From NCBI GenBank assembly GCA_000727475.1, contig KL647335.1:268735-332734 (forward strand): a stretch of 64,000 bases of DNA. The letters are read 5' to 3'. The DNA is from Sarcocystis neurona (Eukaryota; Apicomplexa; Conoidasida; Eucoccidiorida; Sarcocystidae). Shown here piece after piece: positions 22,942 to 35,199 of the stretch. Below the pieces are notes generated by a model that did not search any database, was not told the origin of the DNA, and was given only the letters and a program-made list of their open reading frames with translations. Made by a program: the position numbers and the translations under genes. Each line of letters starts with the position of its first letter. The stretch's first letter is position 1.

Positions 22942-23407
22942 ACATTACCGTAATCGTACCACGGAACAAGAATTTTGCACTGTTGGCCTACATGTCGACT
23001 GCATTGCACAGAAGGTGCTGTGTACAGCAATGAATATAATTGTGCAACGTTGCCTGGGAGGCGATGAGCGGCCTTTGGAAGATTGTTTGTTCCGAGTGGA
23101 CACCGACTGCCATGGAGGAATGTGTGTAGTTACAAACACCTGAGGGACTGAACAAAAGGTCGACTCTCTGAAGGAGACAGTGATGTGTGTGTGTAGGTTG
23201 ACGCACATGAATGACAGGTGAGGTTCTATTGAGCCAGAGACCTCAGCGGACACATTATAATTGAGCTTACTGTCTGGACGGATGTGCTGAGGCAGTAGAA
23301 ATGTTGCAGTTAGAGAATGAGAAAGTAACAAACATACGCTGATGCAGCCTCGACAGTTATCAGCGATGTACCCTGCAGTCTAGTTTAGTTTGTCTGCTCT
23401 CTCTCAG

Positions 23408-23842
23408 CTGTGCAGCAGCACGCAGCTGCAGAGTAACGGCGCGCGCAAGCTGACAGCTTTCTGTAACATCGTACCCACTCCTACGTGGAGGAGGCCGGTG
23501 AAACTACTGCTCGACATCTCATGGGTAAATCGAAAGTATGGCATCTATAGCATCGCTCCCATTCTGAATGATGACCTCCAGGAGGACAAAGGTGCTGCGA
23601 GGTTTGTCCCTGACACAGCATCTGCAAACGCTCTCGAGGAAAGACTCTGCAGCTCGTGCTCGTCCGTAACAGTTTTGTGTATACGCGGGGTATTTTCCGA
23701 AGAAGGTAGGCTAGAACTGCGCAAGTGTATGATTCTCCGTCATCGCCCAAACTGCGCAAGACGCAGGGCATCCCTTTCATTTTCCCGAACCGCAACGCTT
23801 AAACTATTCGGGTCGACGGGTTGGTTAAGACCTGGATTCTCC
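23408..23842 (+). CDS. candidate internal exon, 145 codons
   Basis: This lies in the longest repeat-free plus-strand frame of the 16-48 kb part. It is bordered by a strong acceptor (TTTGTCTGCTCTCTCTCAG) and a GTGAGT donor, and is exactly 435 bases, phase 0 at both ends. It includes LLLDISWVNRKYGIYSIAPI, a Cys pair region ERLCSSCSSVTVLCIRG, and a basic stretch. No ATG opens the frame. An alternative GTAGGC donor lies at 23706. The family is unrecognised. Position and Cys content would fit a secreted protein, but this is inference. Confidence 0.35.
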
Positions 23843-23999
23843 GTGAGTCCAGAGTTGCAGATCGTTTCAAACGAAGGAACGTTAATCGTTGACCGCGACA
23901 TCATCATCTGCGAACTACGCCGACGCGCTACATACGTGGCCTGTAGAAGAATGTCAGCTGTTCTGCTAACATATTGAAAATCGCATAGAATTTTTCTTT

Positions 24000-26900
24000 A
24001 GCGCGTACCAAGCTGAGTGGTGGTTGCTAGGTGACCGTCACGACAAGAGGGAAGCAGTTTTGACACGTGCGTAGTGGGGCGTCGCAGGCGCGCGACCTTG
24101 CGGTGGTCAATCTACAGATTATTTTGGGGATGAAAATGTCCCACAAATACTTTGTGTCGGCCATAGTCCAGACAACACGAAATCTAAAAATACTGCCGGA
24201 GCTGCCGTTCAATAATGTGGAAGGCTCCTCGGTATGGTTCACCTCGTCCTAAACCTCGGCACGACGCATAAGAACCAAAAGTGTTCAGCGTCGCTCACCC
24301 TACAGTGGACAACTCACGATATCAATTCCATCGGGGCTAACGAACCCACAATGAGCTCTTCCGTGAGTGCGATGATGTGCCAAGTTTCTAAGGTACTAGA
24401 GTTAACACCAGCAACGTCGATGTTGAACCACAAACGCCGTCAAAGAGTCTGCGGTAGCAGCGTGCGTCTTACTAAAAAAATAGTGGGAGCGGAACAGCAA
24501 AACTTTGGGACACTCCAGAACTCTCGAGAGGCGTGTTAACGCGAAGAGAATCGGGACCACGATCGGTCTTTGGTGAGCGTGAGAATCGCGGCTTTTCGCG
24601 GTCGAAGATAACAAGGGAGTCAACAAATAGGTTGGTGTGGCAAGGCTAACGCATAACATGGAGTGTATTGCACATCTTGCATCAAGAAGCGCGCAAAACG
24701 GAGTGGGCGTGCCCCAAACACGAGCCAGTCGTCACGCAGCTGCTCGGTCTGATATGTAAGTGGTTGATTGACCTTGGCTTTATTTCGCACAATATCTTCA
24801 ACCCCGCGGAAGGCGCTTACTGTTGCGGCGTGCGACGAGGCAGTGCACTCCAGAACTGACGTATTCACTGGCAAAATGTTCCTTCCGTGACGCACAGAGG
24901 AAAGGTACGCTAACGGGTGACGAAGAATCACTTCCTAGCGGACGTCTTCTGACCTAGATCTCGATTTTCGTTACTGAGCTGACACATTCTAGAACAGGCT
25001 GTAACAGGCAGATCGTCATCTTGTGGTAGAGCTGAATGAAGCCTTTTCACCGAGAGAAGCGGTTTTGCAGCCGGTCATTCACTTTTTTGCAAAAGTATTA
25101 CAGACCTTGAAGCTGCGTATCAGAAGATAACACCTCTGTGCAAAGTTCACTAGAGAAAATTTTTGACAACACCACATACGTGCTACTCGGCAAACTTCTG
25201 TTTCATCACAAGCGAAGTCACCGTAACTTCTTCTCTGTGCGCCCTGTACCAAAAGTCTCACGTGAATTTCTCTATTGTTGAGCTGCGTTTGGAATCACCT
25301 ACGCATTCGGAGACTAAGGTCATGAAGCTGTCAAGGAGGAAGACAAGACGGTCTCATTTCTCTGGTCACAGTAAAGCGTGCTCTGCGTAAGCAAACGTCA
25401 TTATATGGTAGTGAACCCCGACTGCTGCACAGCCCTTGACTTTTCAGAAAAATAGTGCAACGACTTCCGGCACTCGGGCGATTGATGGAGGAGTCTGTCG
25501 GGTGCAGTCGTATTGTGACAGCGTGAAGGCTTGCGCACCTACTGCGGCAAAGACAACCTCGAAACGATTCTCTCATTTTTGAGTTATGCTGGAATGTTAC
25601 TTGGTGGGCAGGCGCCGCCACATAGCGCATACGTGAGGTCCACATCCGCAGCAGGGCGACGTAGTGAGTAACGATACGGGTAGAGCGACACCCGAGGTGG
25701 ACTCTCGATCCATCCAGTCAGCCCCCCAAAAAAAGGGGACACGTGTCCGAGTCAAGCCACCCTCCCCCGTGTCCTGCCGTCTCTGTTGCCCGTGGCTCTT
25801 TTGGTGTCGCGTACTTTTCACGAAGCGGTGAGTGACCCATCGAATCCTGGCAGGATTGAAGACCGCCGAGGGGCAGTTGAAAGCGGCGGGTGGTTGCGGA
25901 TCGCCTCTAAATGGCCGGTAGTAACAAGGGAGAAATACCACCTGCTTGTGTCGAGACGGTCCCTTCTTATGGATGTAACGCGCCTGGTTCTTTGGGGTAA
26001 TCAGGTCGGGGGCTTAGATGAAGACGAATATCTAAGTGTCTGGGCTACAACTAAAATACTGACTAGAGTTGTCTGCGTCGCTCGGTGCGGAAAGGGCTGT
26101 TTCACCTGGGAATCGTCCGTTTCCCTGTCTCCCGGCAGGACCAGTCGTTCTCGTACAACGAACCTCGGCTGCTACGTGCACAGAAACACATCCCTACGCT
26201 TTTCAGCGCATTTCAGTTTAACGTGCACGCAGTCATCCCCCAGTCGGAGACGGCCTGTGATCTGCCACTGAATCGGCGAACGCTGCAGGGACCGTGGTAG
26301 AAGGCCGGGTTGTAAAGGACGACACGGGCCGCTCTTCCCCGCGGCGTGGGTCGTCTGATACACTTACGAAAGTAACTCCGCCGCATGGTTGTCTGTGCCT
26401 GCAACGCTGATACGATGTTTCGACCCAGAGAAACGTGCAGGAAATGTGTTCAACCGCTGACAATCCTGCGAAGAGGTGTTCTTTTTCCTCTTTTGCCGGA
26501 ATTGGAGGTCGCAATCAATGCCAGTGACATTTTCCTGTCGTCACGTCTACGTCAATGCACTGCATTGAACAAACTTATGATATAGCTTACGGGAGACCTT
26601 CCCTTCGTTAGTGCGCGTGTCCGCATCACTACACGTTAAGACTGTACACCTCGACTGTACTTTACCTCCACAATTGCCCACTGCCCTCATGAAAAACATG
26701 ACACACAGGTGACACACTTTGGGTAGACGTCATACGAAGTATATGGTAAGCAGGTGTAAGGACTTTTAAGTATTGCTGAACTATTCCCTATCGTAGGACC
26801 ACAAATGCTGCAGCAACACAGAGGAGGTCAGCTGCTTAACGGAGGCCACATAACATAAAGGATTTGGACTCCTGAAAGCCGCGGCAGAATTCATCTACCT

Positions 26901-27950
26901 CGTCCCCTGCAGTACTGCCGCCCATAATTTCGGGGTGCCCTACGGACAAGCCTACCAGTCGTTGAAGTAAAGAGACTGAACAACATTACCGGAGGCCGCC
27001 GACTTTGACGGGAGAAATGATTTGCCGGTACAGACGAGAAGTCTGCAGACGAATCCCAGGGAATTTTCGACAGATAATGCTGAAAGGTACATAATTGCAC
27101 TCCACACACAAGGTAAGATGTGGGCGTGGCAACGGAACAGCGCACGTGTCAAACATAGAAGTGGTACACTTTAGAAGGATAGACACTCAGGCAAAGCACA
27201 CCCTGCAAAGCCCCGCGCGGCGGACGCAGATGGACTACGCCAGCATCACGCGTAGTTGAGGGACCGAACATAGGCTCACTTGTGCTCTATTTGTTTGGTC
27301 ATGATTTTTGCTGAATAACCTTTATTTCACAACTCGTAACGACCCCCGAGGACGCCTTTTACCTCGGCGACAATGAATTCGGTATACACAGACTTTATTA
27401 CTCGTTGTGAGATATTCTTCAGGCGTGGCCGTCTCAGTCCTGCAGCTTTGTCATTGATATGCAGCCACCCCATGAAAGGCAGCGAAATTATCTTCGAGAC
27501 TGAAGGGACAGATAATCGGAGAGACCCGTAAATATCTATGGTCGTATCTCTGTGGGTGTATGTACGCATAGTTGTATAGAGATAGACATAAGTGGAAGCA
27601 ATTTTACCTATCTGGAAAGAACTGCATGCCCTTCGAAATGTTGCTCGACTTCAACGGGTGAAAAGACGTAAACAAAGCAGTCGCGATAGCAGGCAGGTCC
27701 GTGGTGCACAGGGTGGTCCTGGGTACTCCGGTGTACCGTCTGCTGAACAGCCAAAGAAAGTGTGTGGTAAAGTCTGAAGAGTCAGATCGCCTGGGTACAA
27801 CGATCTAGGGCCCAGTTTGTGTGTGTTCGCTAGAGCACCCAAGCACTTTGCTGTCACGAAATAGTGCATGTGCCGTGAACTTGGCAGTGGTACAAGTTTT
27901 AAGCGCTCGCGGACACGGGACTCACTTCGCTTTCGCTGACGTTAGCCACG
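24000..27950. other. no gene recognised; scattered open frames
   Basis: Plus-strand frames at 24234-24539, 24668-24859 (with a Cys-containing LLGLICKWLIDLGF) and 25786-26271 (161 codons, with YLSVWATTKILTRVVCVARC) are the longest. Borders are ambiguous and antisense frames of equal length overlap them. No repeats or motifs were identified. Confidence 0.4.
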
Positions 27951-27962
27951 CCTACTGATGAT

Positions 27963-28545
27963 ATGCTGGATGACGGTCGAATTGAGGAGCTCGAATGCAA
28001 GGTTTCTCGCGCACAAATGGTGTGTACCTTCGTGACTTGTGGCACAGGTGCGGCTGCAGGTCCACCTGCCATTGGGGCTAGTACGCTTCTGCACAGCAGC
28101 GATCCACGCATACGTGGCACCACTGCAGTCGACAGTACAAAACCGTCAGTCGTGGTTTCGAGACGAGGTCCCAGATCTGGAACCTTTCTGTGAGGTCACA
28201 GTGAAGACCCGGCTTCTTGGGCGCAAAATGCTGAGGCACCTTAACGACTGATCAGCTGTACTGCTCACTCGCCACCAACAGTCCAGGAGCTGTGCCCAAC
28301 TGTGGCTTCTCACGTCGGAGACACAGCTCGTCCGGGACAAACATGCAAGAATGGGTCCATCTACAATAGTCCATTTTCTTCTTTAGTGCCCGCCGCCGAA
28401 AACCGCGCAGTCAGTCCCCTCGGAGTACTTAGTCTCTATGGTACTTCGACGACCCGTCGTGAGGGAATGTGTTACGGTGATTACCTCGGCGCAGCTCTCA
28501 ATTCGTTGTCGGCAAAAGATGGGAACTTGTGGGTTGCGGATGTAG
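27963..28545 (+). CDS. candidate exon(s) of secreted-type protein
   Basis: Two plus-strand frames look protein-like. The first, 27963-28193, has IEELECKVSRAQMVCTFVTC followed by a Gly/Ala/Pro stretch. The second, from 28302, has YGTSTTRREGMCYGDYLGAA and NSLSAKDGNLWVADV before a GT at 28545. The C-x5-MVCTFVTC pattern and the GDYLGAALNSL segment would suit a Cys-bridged extracellular domain. How they splice together is not clear, and a surface antigen is only a hypothesis. Confidence 0.3.
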
Positions 28546-29211
28546 GTATATTTACCTACATATATTTGCTTAATACGATAGTGTTCATCAACGTTCATAA
28601 AGGCCAGGCGACTTCATTCGAAGTACGGGTCATACCAGGGTTGTGCTTATTGAATTGTCTTGCATAATCCTGCTCGACCGATTACTGTCCCGTAGTTTGA
28701 TGAAAAAAGGGACACCCGTGCTATGATGTCTACACACACGCTTTTACTGTGGCATGCAGTGCACTGCAGACACAAACCCGCGCGGTGCATGTCGAGCGCG
28801 ATGGTATTCCCTTGCGACTCCTATACATTGTCGGATCTCCGCCAATCTTGAGGCTCCTCCGGCCATTCTCATAGTGGTAAATCAACAAGAGAGACTACAC
28901 ATGTGACAGTATTTGCAGTTTTACTGCAACGGACTGGTTTTGCTGCGTTGTGCAGAAACTGCAGGATGCTGATGGAAACTACAGTGCGCTCTTTGAAACA
29001 AGCAGTGCTCAAGAGTAAGAAATTGGCTGCGCCTGTGCAGACGCCGTCACTTGGTTTCGCCTAAAGTCGAGTGAGCTGGCTTAATTGGAGAGAACGTCCG
29101 TGCGCCACTGCAAATGTGTTCGCCTGTTTTCCTCGTAGCTGCTGAGTTGTTTGAGGGTATATCTCACATCATGCGTGTGTACTGCTTCCTGCGGTGTGGA
29201 GCAGAAACAGT

Positions 29212-29442
29212 ATGACAACTTTCCAAGGGAGAAGTAGAAAAGCGTTCTCGCGAAGACGGTGGCTGGCGTATGTGGCTACTAGTGTGGCGATGCTTATTAC
29301 AAGTATGGTGACTACTTTGTGTGGGACACGAATGCCGTCAAACGACGAAGTCGATGGTTGTGCAGTTACTGCTACGACTAGGAACATCGTACCGCACTGG
29401 CACGACAATTATTGGCGGCATTCACTGTGTGGGCACGGCTAG
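29212..29442 (+). CDS. candidate first exon with N-terminal membrane segment
   Basis: An ATG starts a basic N-terminus (MTTFQGRSRKAFSRRR) followed by the hydrophobic WLAYVATSVAMLITSMVTTL, then NDEVDGCAVTATTRN and a His/Trp-rich end at a TAG stop. This n-region plus h-region layout fits a signal peptide or signal anchor. A tiny upstream ATG frame at 29171 overlaps it. It could be a first exon whose donor lies before the stop. Product unknown. Confidence 0.35.
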   Translation: MTTFQGRSRKAFSRRRWLAYVATSVAMLITSMVTTLCGTRMPSNDEVDGCAVTATTRNIVPHWHDNYWRHSLCGHG

Positions 29443-29499
29443 GTGCTTGTCACGTTGGAGAAAGCCCTTCACGACGAAGCTGCTAATTTATCAAGCGTG

Positions 29500-31500
29500 C
29501 ATCAGTTAGGGTGCACTTTGCTACAGTGTGTAGCCTGTAAGCACTCACAACCTTCATCGTGGATGTGAATGCACGTTTGTAGTCTCACGTCCTACAGAGT
29601 GCACCTATCTATAAGCCTGTAAGTCGGTCACCTCTCTTGTTGCCACAACAAAACAGACTTCGGGTAAGCCGCGACGCTAGTGTTCACATCCGCTATTCGG
29701 TGTAGCGCGAATCATAGCTGGTTACCAGAGGCGGATATGACGGCCGGCTTCACCAAAAAGAGCAAATCAAGAATTCGCTAATGTGGACTCCTTACGTGTG
29801 AAAATGAATCATATAGGTTCTGATTGTACGCCTGGAGACACTGGACACAGGCTTCGTTATTTGTAACGGACTGCTGGAGCACCACTTCACGCGTCCGTCC
29901 ACCGTGACTAACCGCACGACGGCTACCTCGCTGCGCGGGTTACACGCGCGTTTAGTTCCGTGTTTTGTTGAATTGCAGGGACGAAGAACTAAGGCGTGGA
30001 GGGCTGTGTTTTTGCACTGTTTTCCCAACTGATGAAGCCTGAAGCGCATGATTTGCTTTGGAGAGGCTGGTTGTGGCCATTTTGTGGGAGTGTCTCACTC
30101 ACCTCCTGTGCAAGCTGCAACATTCGCGCGTTACAGATGCGAGCTCTGATGACAGCACGTAAGATAATCAAAGAGGTGGACATAGTAGTCGTCCCTTCCT
30201 TTTGTTCTAGACGGAATAAACAGGAATCTCGGTCCATCGAGATATTTAATTAAGTTGTTGTTAGCGTTTGAAACTCAGAGTTGAATGCTACCCGTGGAGA
30301 CTAATCACCGCACATACAAGGAACCAATTTGCTGGAGATACAACAGTGAGAGTGTAGAAACTGGACACGCTTCCGCGAGTGCAAAGCATAGCTCCTGATT
30401 GTGCGGCAACTACTCTGTTCCGTTTTTGTACAAGAAGAGGTTGCTGACAGTGTGAATCGCTTGGTTCTTGAGCTGATTCGTGAAATTTTCTCTCAGCCAG
30501 ACAGAAAGCACCGTCGACTACGGATATGTGCCACCCTGGCTGGACGTTGACAAAATTATGTCTTGCTTCTTCAGAAAAAAAATGCTTCAAAAGTAGTAGC
30601 GTAGGCTAGAAGGAGAGTAGCCAACAATGCAGAGACTGCTGCCGCGCACTGCCTACCGAGGAACTCAATGACATGTAGGACGATTTTGGCTTTTCGCAGG
30701 AATTTTTTGCAACTGTTGAGGAGTGTCAGGGTTGACGCTAGAGTGTGTCAGGAGGGTGAGTGTGTCGTTGGGCACGCAAACTAATCGGGGCAAACACATG
30801 TCGTTGGGAGAAAAGGGACAGAGACACGCAAGCCGAAGAAGCCTTCGATCTGAAGTCGATTCACTATCGTTCCAATAATGACACTCATGACCACGTAAAT
30901 TGCCACAAGTCGTAGAGGTGTGGTAGAGGACGTGTGTGGGTACGCAACGACCACCCTTGACGGTGCGCATATCTTAGAGGTGCTACACGCTCCAAACGTC
31001 GAAATGGCACGTTTTCGAAATGACGCGTCAGCAGCACGTACACATCAAGTTGGGTTGGCTGGCTTGCTGGTGGACCCTATGGCGCACTATTTGTGCGATG
31101 TGTGTGGGTAAACTTTTTCCCCAAACAACAAGTTTGTCGTATATACACGCATATATATTTAAAGATAGACCTAGATATGTATAGATCGGTTAGATTGTAT
31201 GGATGCAAGCGTCGGTCTTGATGAGCTTGAAAGAATTTTGAGATCAAGAGGGTTTAACCAGGAGGTGAAGAACCGCCGCCGCGTTCACTGCTTGTGGCTG
31301 CATCCTTGAGGTGCACTAACGAGAGGGGCATCGTAGACGAGAAAGGAAAGTAAGTAAATGGTAGGTGTCTAAGAGCTGTCTGCCAAGGGCTGTGAGCGAT
31401 GCGATAGGTACAGTTATGGGCAACGCAGCAGAGTGGTACATCTGCTGGGCGTTATAGAGTAAGTTCCGCCAGACTGCACCATCAGGAACAAGATGTCGGG
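29500..31500. other. no gene recognised
   Basis: Short frames only. A small TA tract (ATATATACACGCATATATATTT) sits near 31139-31161, the only microsatellite-like sequence between 16.5 and 64 kb that I noticed. Confidence 0.45.
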
Positions 31501-31550
31501 AGTCACGGCTAATTCTGTGTGGGCATGCCCATTAGAAAATCTAAATGCAG

Positions 31551-31753
31551 AAAGGGCTTTGTTTGCTCACGGGGGAAGAAATACGTGAGTGTGGAGCAGT
31601 GGTGGGGGGATTCTTTACAGAGGGAGCAGTGCGGTTTAGTCGCTGTAACGTTCCGTTTACAGTATCCGTTTGGGAGAATCAGAATTGTGGAGGATACTTT
31701 GACAACGTGGACGCGAAAGGATTGCTACGCAGGCTTGTATCGAGCAGAAGATG
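31551..31753 (+). CDS. candidate exon with good splice borders
   Basis: The acceptor AAATCTAAATGCAG and the donor GATG|GTGAGT frame 203 bases. The open frame contains GKKYVSVEQWWGDSLQREQC and ends with TWTRKDCYAGLYRAED. The two Trp, two Cys and charged spacing look protein-like, but the antisense is also partly open. The family is unrecognised. A second frame (GAVRFSRCNVPFTVSVW) is open over the same stretch, so the reading frame is not certain. Confidence 0.3.
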
Positions 31754-31799
31754 GTGAGTACCCCTGAGAGGACACGAGCTTTGAGCTTGCGCTGGACGC

Positions 31800-34700
31800 C
31801 TGCAGTACCGGCCACGGTAGCCTTTTCAGGTTGCGAGAGCTCCTATTAATTCATGGCAGACCGCTGTGTACGTGAACGGCTTGAGTGCGGCACCTACTAC
31901 CCCGTTGGACAGACTGGAGAATAAATGCCAAGGGGTGAAACGGGAGAGCACCTTGTGCCGACAAGGGGTGCTGAGAAGTTAGACAAGAGATGTAAGCTGC
32001 GTAGGCCGTGGGCAAGCAAGCAGAGAGCCACTGAATAAAGGCATTGAGTTGTGGGCTCATCACTCACTAGAAGGAGACCAGATGCAGGAACTATGACTGA
32101 TTTTCAGGGTAAACACATTACACCGGTAGAGAAATATCACTTTTGTGCCTTGTGCTCCCCCGGAGCTGCATCCGGTCAGTCTACGGAGAACCTTATTTTT
32201 GATTCAATCGAGCGCAAGATGGGACGACATTTGAGTTCAAATACTGTACAGCGCTTAGGGGCTGGACAAGTCACGGCAGCTGATTCCTCCGTGGACAAAT
32301 ATGTAGCGCTGAGCGCTAGGGAAGGCCATGTAGGGTAGCACGTGCAGCATGTAGCGCCGGAGGGGTTTAGATTGGGGCGAACGGCACTGTTTACACAATA
32401 CACAGATCGCGGTAACGCGGTGGAGCCTGCCCTAGCGGACAGGCATGTCGAAGTGTAGGCATTTGGTTGGTGCCAAAATTCGCCTTATTATGAGACAAAG
32501 ACTGGGTAAAACTGCACACTTAGGGGGATGGGCGCGCACACAGTGGGGCGGAAAATGTGCCGCTTTTTCAAACGAAAATTTGTACACTGCGCCGTGTCTG
32601 TCCCTGTAAATGTATCCTTTCCCCAAGTTTTACCTATAGGTACACAAATTTTCCCGATAAGGCTAGAGGAGTGCCGGTGATACATCGTCATTAAAATATG
32701 TTGGCCCGCTTGGCTGCACCAATCGTACCTACGACACGAATATGCTGTTCCTCAGCGTTCCACCTGGATCTAAGGACATTGCCCGCTGCATCAGATATGG
32801 TTGCCTTCTTGAAGTTAGAAGAAATGTTCGGCGGGCAGCGAAATAGAGCTATTTCCCAGTTGACGGCTTGTGTAAGCATCATCGAATCCGGAACCGCTCG
32901 TCGTGGCGACCCTGCGTAATGTGTCTGATGCAGACGATGGATACGGCTACACACGTGCGAGACATGTGTTCTGGAGATACGAACTCTGATGCCAACGAGA
33001 AAGATAAGCACGCAAGCTAACGGAACACCGTTTATCTTCTCCGCTGTAGAACCGAGATTGCTAAAAAAGGAATAAAACCAGGCAAACGTGTATTCTTCTT
33101 TGTATAGACTGCAGAGGTACGGTCAAGAGCTACGGGCAGCAGGAGATCCAGCCAAATATCGGGAAGTACTTACTGCTTTACGTGGAGGTATACGGTGCTG
33201 CAAGCAGTGACCAGGGACAAAGTGGGAAAACCTGAAGGAGGGACCCACTGATGTCAACTCAGCGCCACACAAACACCATCGGCTGTGGAGCAACCATGGT
33301 CAACTGGGTTCCCCGTAGGCTACCGAAAGCTGTAGAGGCGTGCGGTAGGACGTAGCTTGTTCTTAAGTAGTAAGATTGTACAGCCCATATAACTCGCAGG
33401 TGTACTACCAGAAAACAGTGCGCTGGGCGGGCCGTCCCTCGGACAAGAACTGATGATGCGCTTTGTGGAGCACCAGTACGGGGTGACGTGTGAATTAATC
33501 GCTGAAATGGTCTGGCGACACGTCTGCTGCGTGATGTGGTGCCACTCTGATCCGTGGTTGGAGCATCTTGTACGCTAGGAGATACGGTCCCCGTCATTGA
33601 GTGCATGACGCAGAAGGGATGTGGAGGATGAGAAACGCTGTAGTCCTGCAGTGAAAAGCAAGGTTGCGCTCACTGAAACAGTCATTTGCTCTATGGAGAT
33701 CTATTCTGATAGACGACGTGTTGAGCCTTTTTTACCGGAAGCTAGCCTAACGTCCTTATATAGAGAATGACGCCGGTTTTCCGAGTATGTGTGAAGAAGC
33801 AAATATTGTCCTGCAAGCAAGAAGCGAAGATACTGCGGTGGAGGACTTGTGGGATTCGGCGACCGCGTCGTTAACACTGAAGTTCCTCGTGTGCAGCGAA
33901 AAGAGCAAACTCCTCTACGTGTTCCCGTCCGTTAGAGATTCTCAGCGCAGGGACACCGAGGCATATTGTCTGTAACGTACAATCTATATTATCGGGTTGA
34001 GACAGCAGCTGTGCTGCAGAGAGGGAATGTGGACGCCTTGATAGTGGCAACTATGTCTACGGCCCTCCATGCCTTAGGCAATGGTGAGAACTGCACGAAG
34101 AAGGTGCACGTTGAACACTCAACAGAGAGATGTAGCATCGGCCACCCAAACCCCCCCGCCGCCCCTTCTGCTTCATGGAAAATAATTGTGTGCATGATTA
34201 ACTTACACGCGAGAACTCTTAGTGCTCTGATAAAAAAGTGAGTGGATGGCGCGTAGTCCTCAGAGACGAAAACTGAGAATGCTGCTGGCGGAAAGGTGGC
34301 ACGAAAGTGTCGATGGGAACATGTGATCCGTGCAGTTATGCGCCGACAGTTAGAGGGCGGCTGACCTATGGCATTGAATCTTCTATCGCACTGCTGTCGC
34401 ACAGCGTCTCTAGTGCTGTAGAGAAGCGCAGGTCAGAGCCCTTTATTCTTTCAAGGCTTCGTGTGTAACAACGAATGCCAGGAAACCATGGTGGCACCGA
34501 TCAGCCGAAGCATTGCACATATCGATACTGTTGGACGCGGGACTGGCGGCACCGTAAACAGATCGCCGCGGTGACATTTCATATGGCGCGGGGGCAAACC
34601 GAGGTAATGTCGTCTGCTGTTAGTGCCATAACGTTGTGGTCATCCACGCAGTACATGTGTGTGGCGACGACTTGAACCTTAGGGGGGACACGCTAGTATC

Positions 34701-35190
34701 CAGGGAAGTAAAATGGGCCGCGTGGAAATCTTGTACTGGCTGTCGCGTCTGCCGTCTGCAGTTGCTGTTGGTAGAGATGTGTCGAGAATGTAGATCCCGG
34801 GTGACCGTCGTTGAGAGCGATGAATTATAGAGGACGCACTGCTTTGCCACTGGACAAAGAAGCTGTGGTGCTACTCCACAACCGAGTGTAGCATGGGATA
34901 AAGCAAGCAAACATATAGGTGTCGGCAGAGCCACGAGTTCGTCACTTCACAGTGAGTCAAATCCACGGCTTGTGGGCTGTGGAATTCGCCGCCACAACGG
35001 GACGACGGCACTGGAGGCGGAACTGCGCACGCTTGCATGTGGAACAGATATACAGCTTGTGAGAGGTAGAGATAACAGGTCGCTGCACGATAGAGGCGCA
35101 GCGAGGTAGAGGCAATGATATTTGCAGAACTTATGAAATATGGGTAAGGTGCTGCTAAGGACGAATGCGAAGGATTAAACTGGACGGATG
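31800..35190. other. no gene recognised; possible older array units
   Basis: Short plus-strand frames at 32051-32338, 33787-33975 and 33966-34241. The sequence near 33096-33165 loosely resembles the TTGCTGTAG-acceptor landmark of the array further right, so the array may begin earlier than I can prove. Nothing else is supported. Confidence 0.35.
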
Positions 35191-35199
35191 CGGTGTGAC

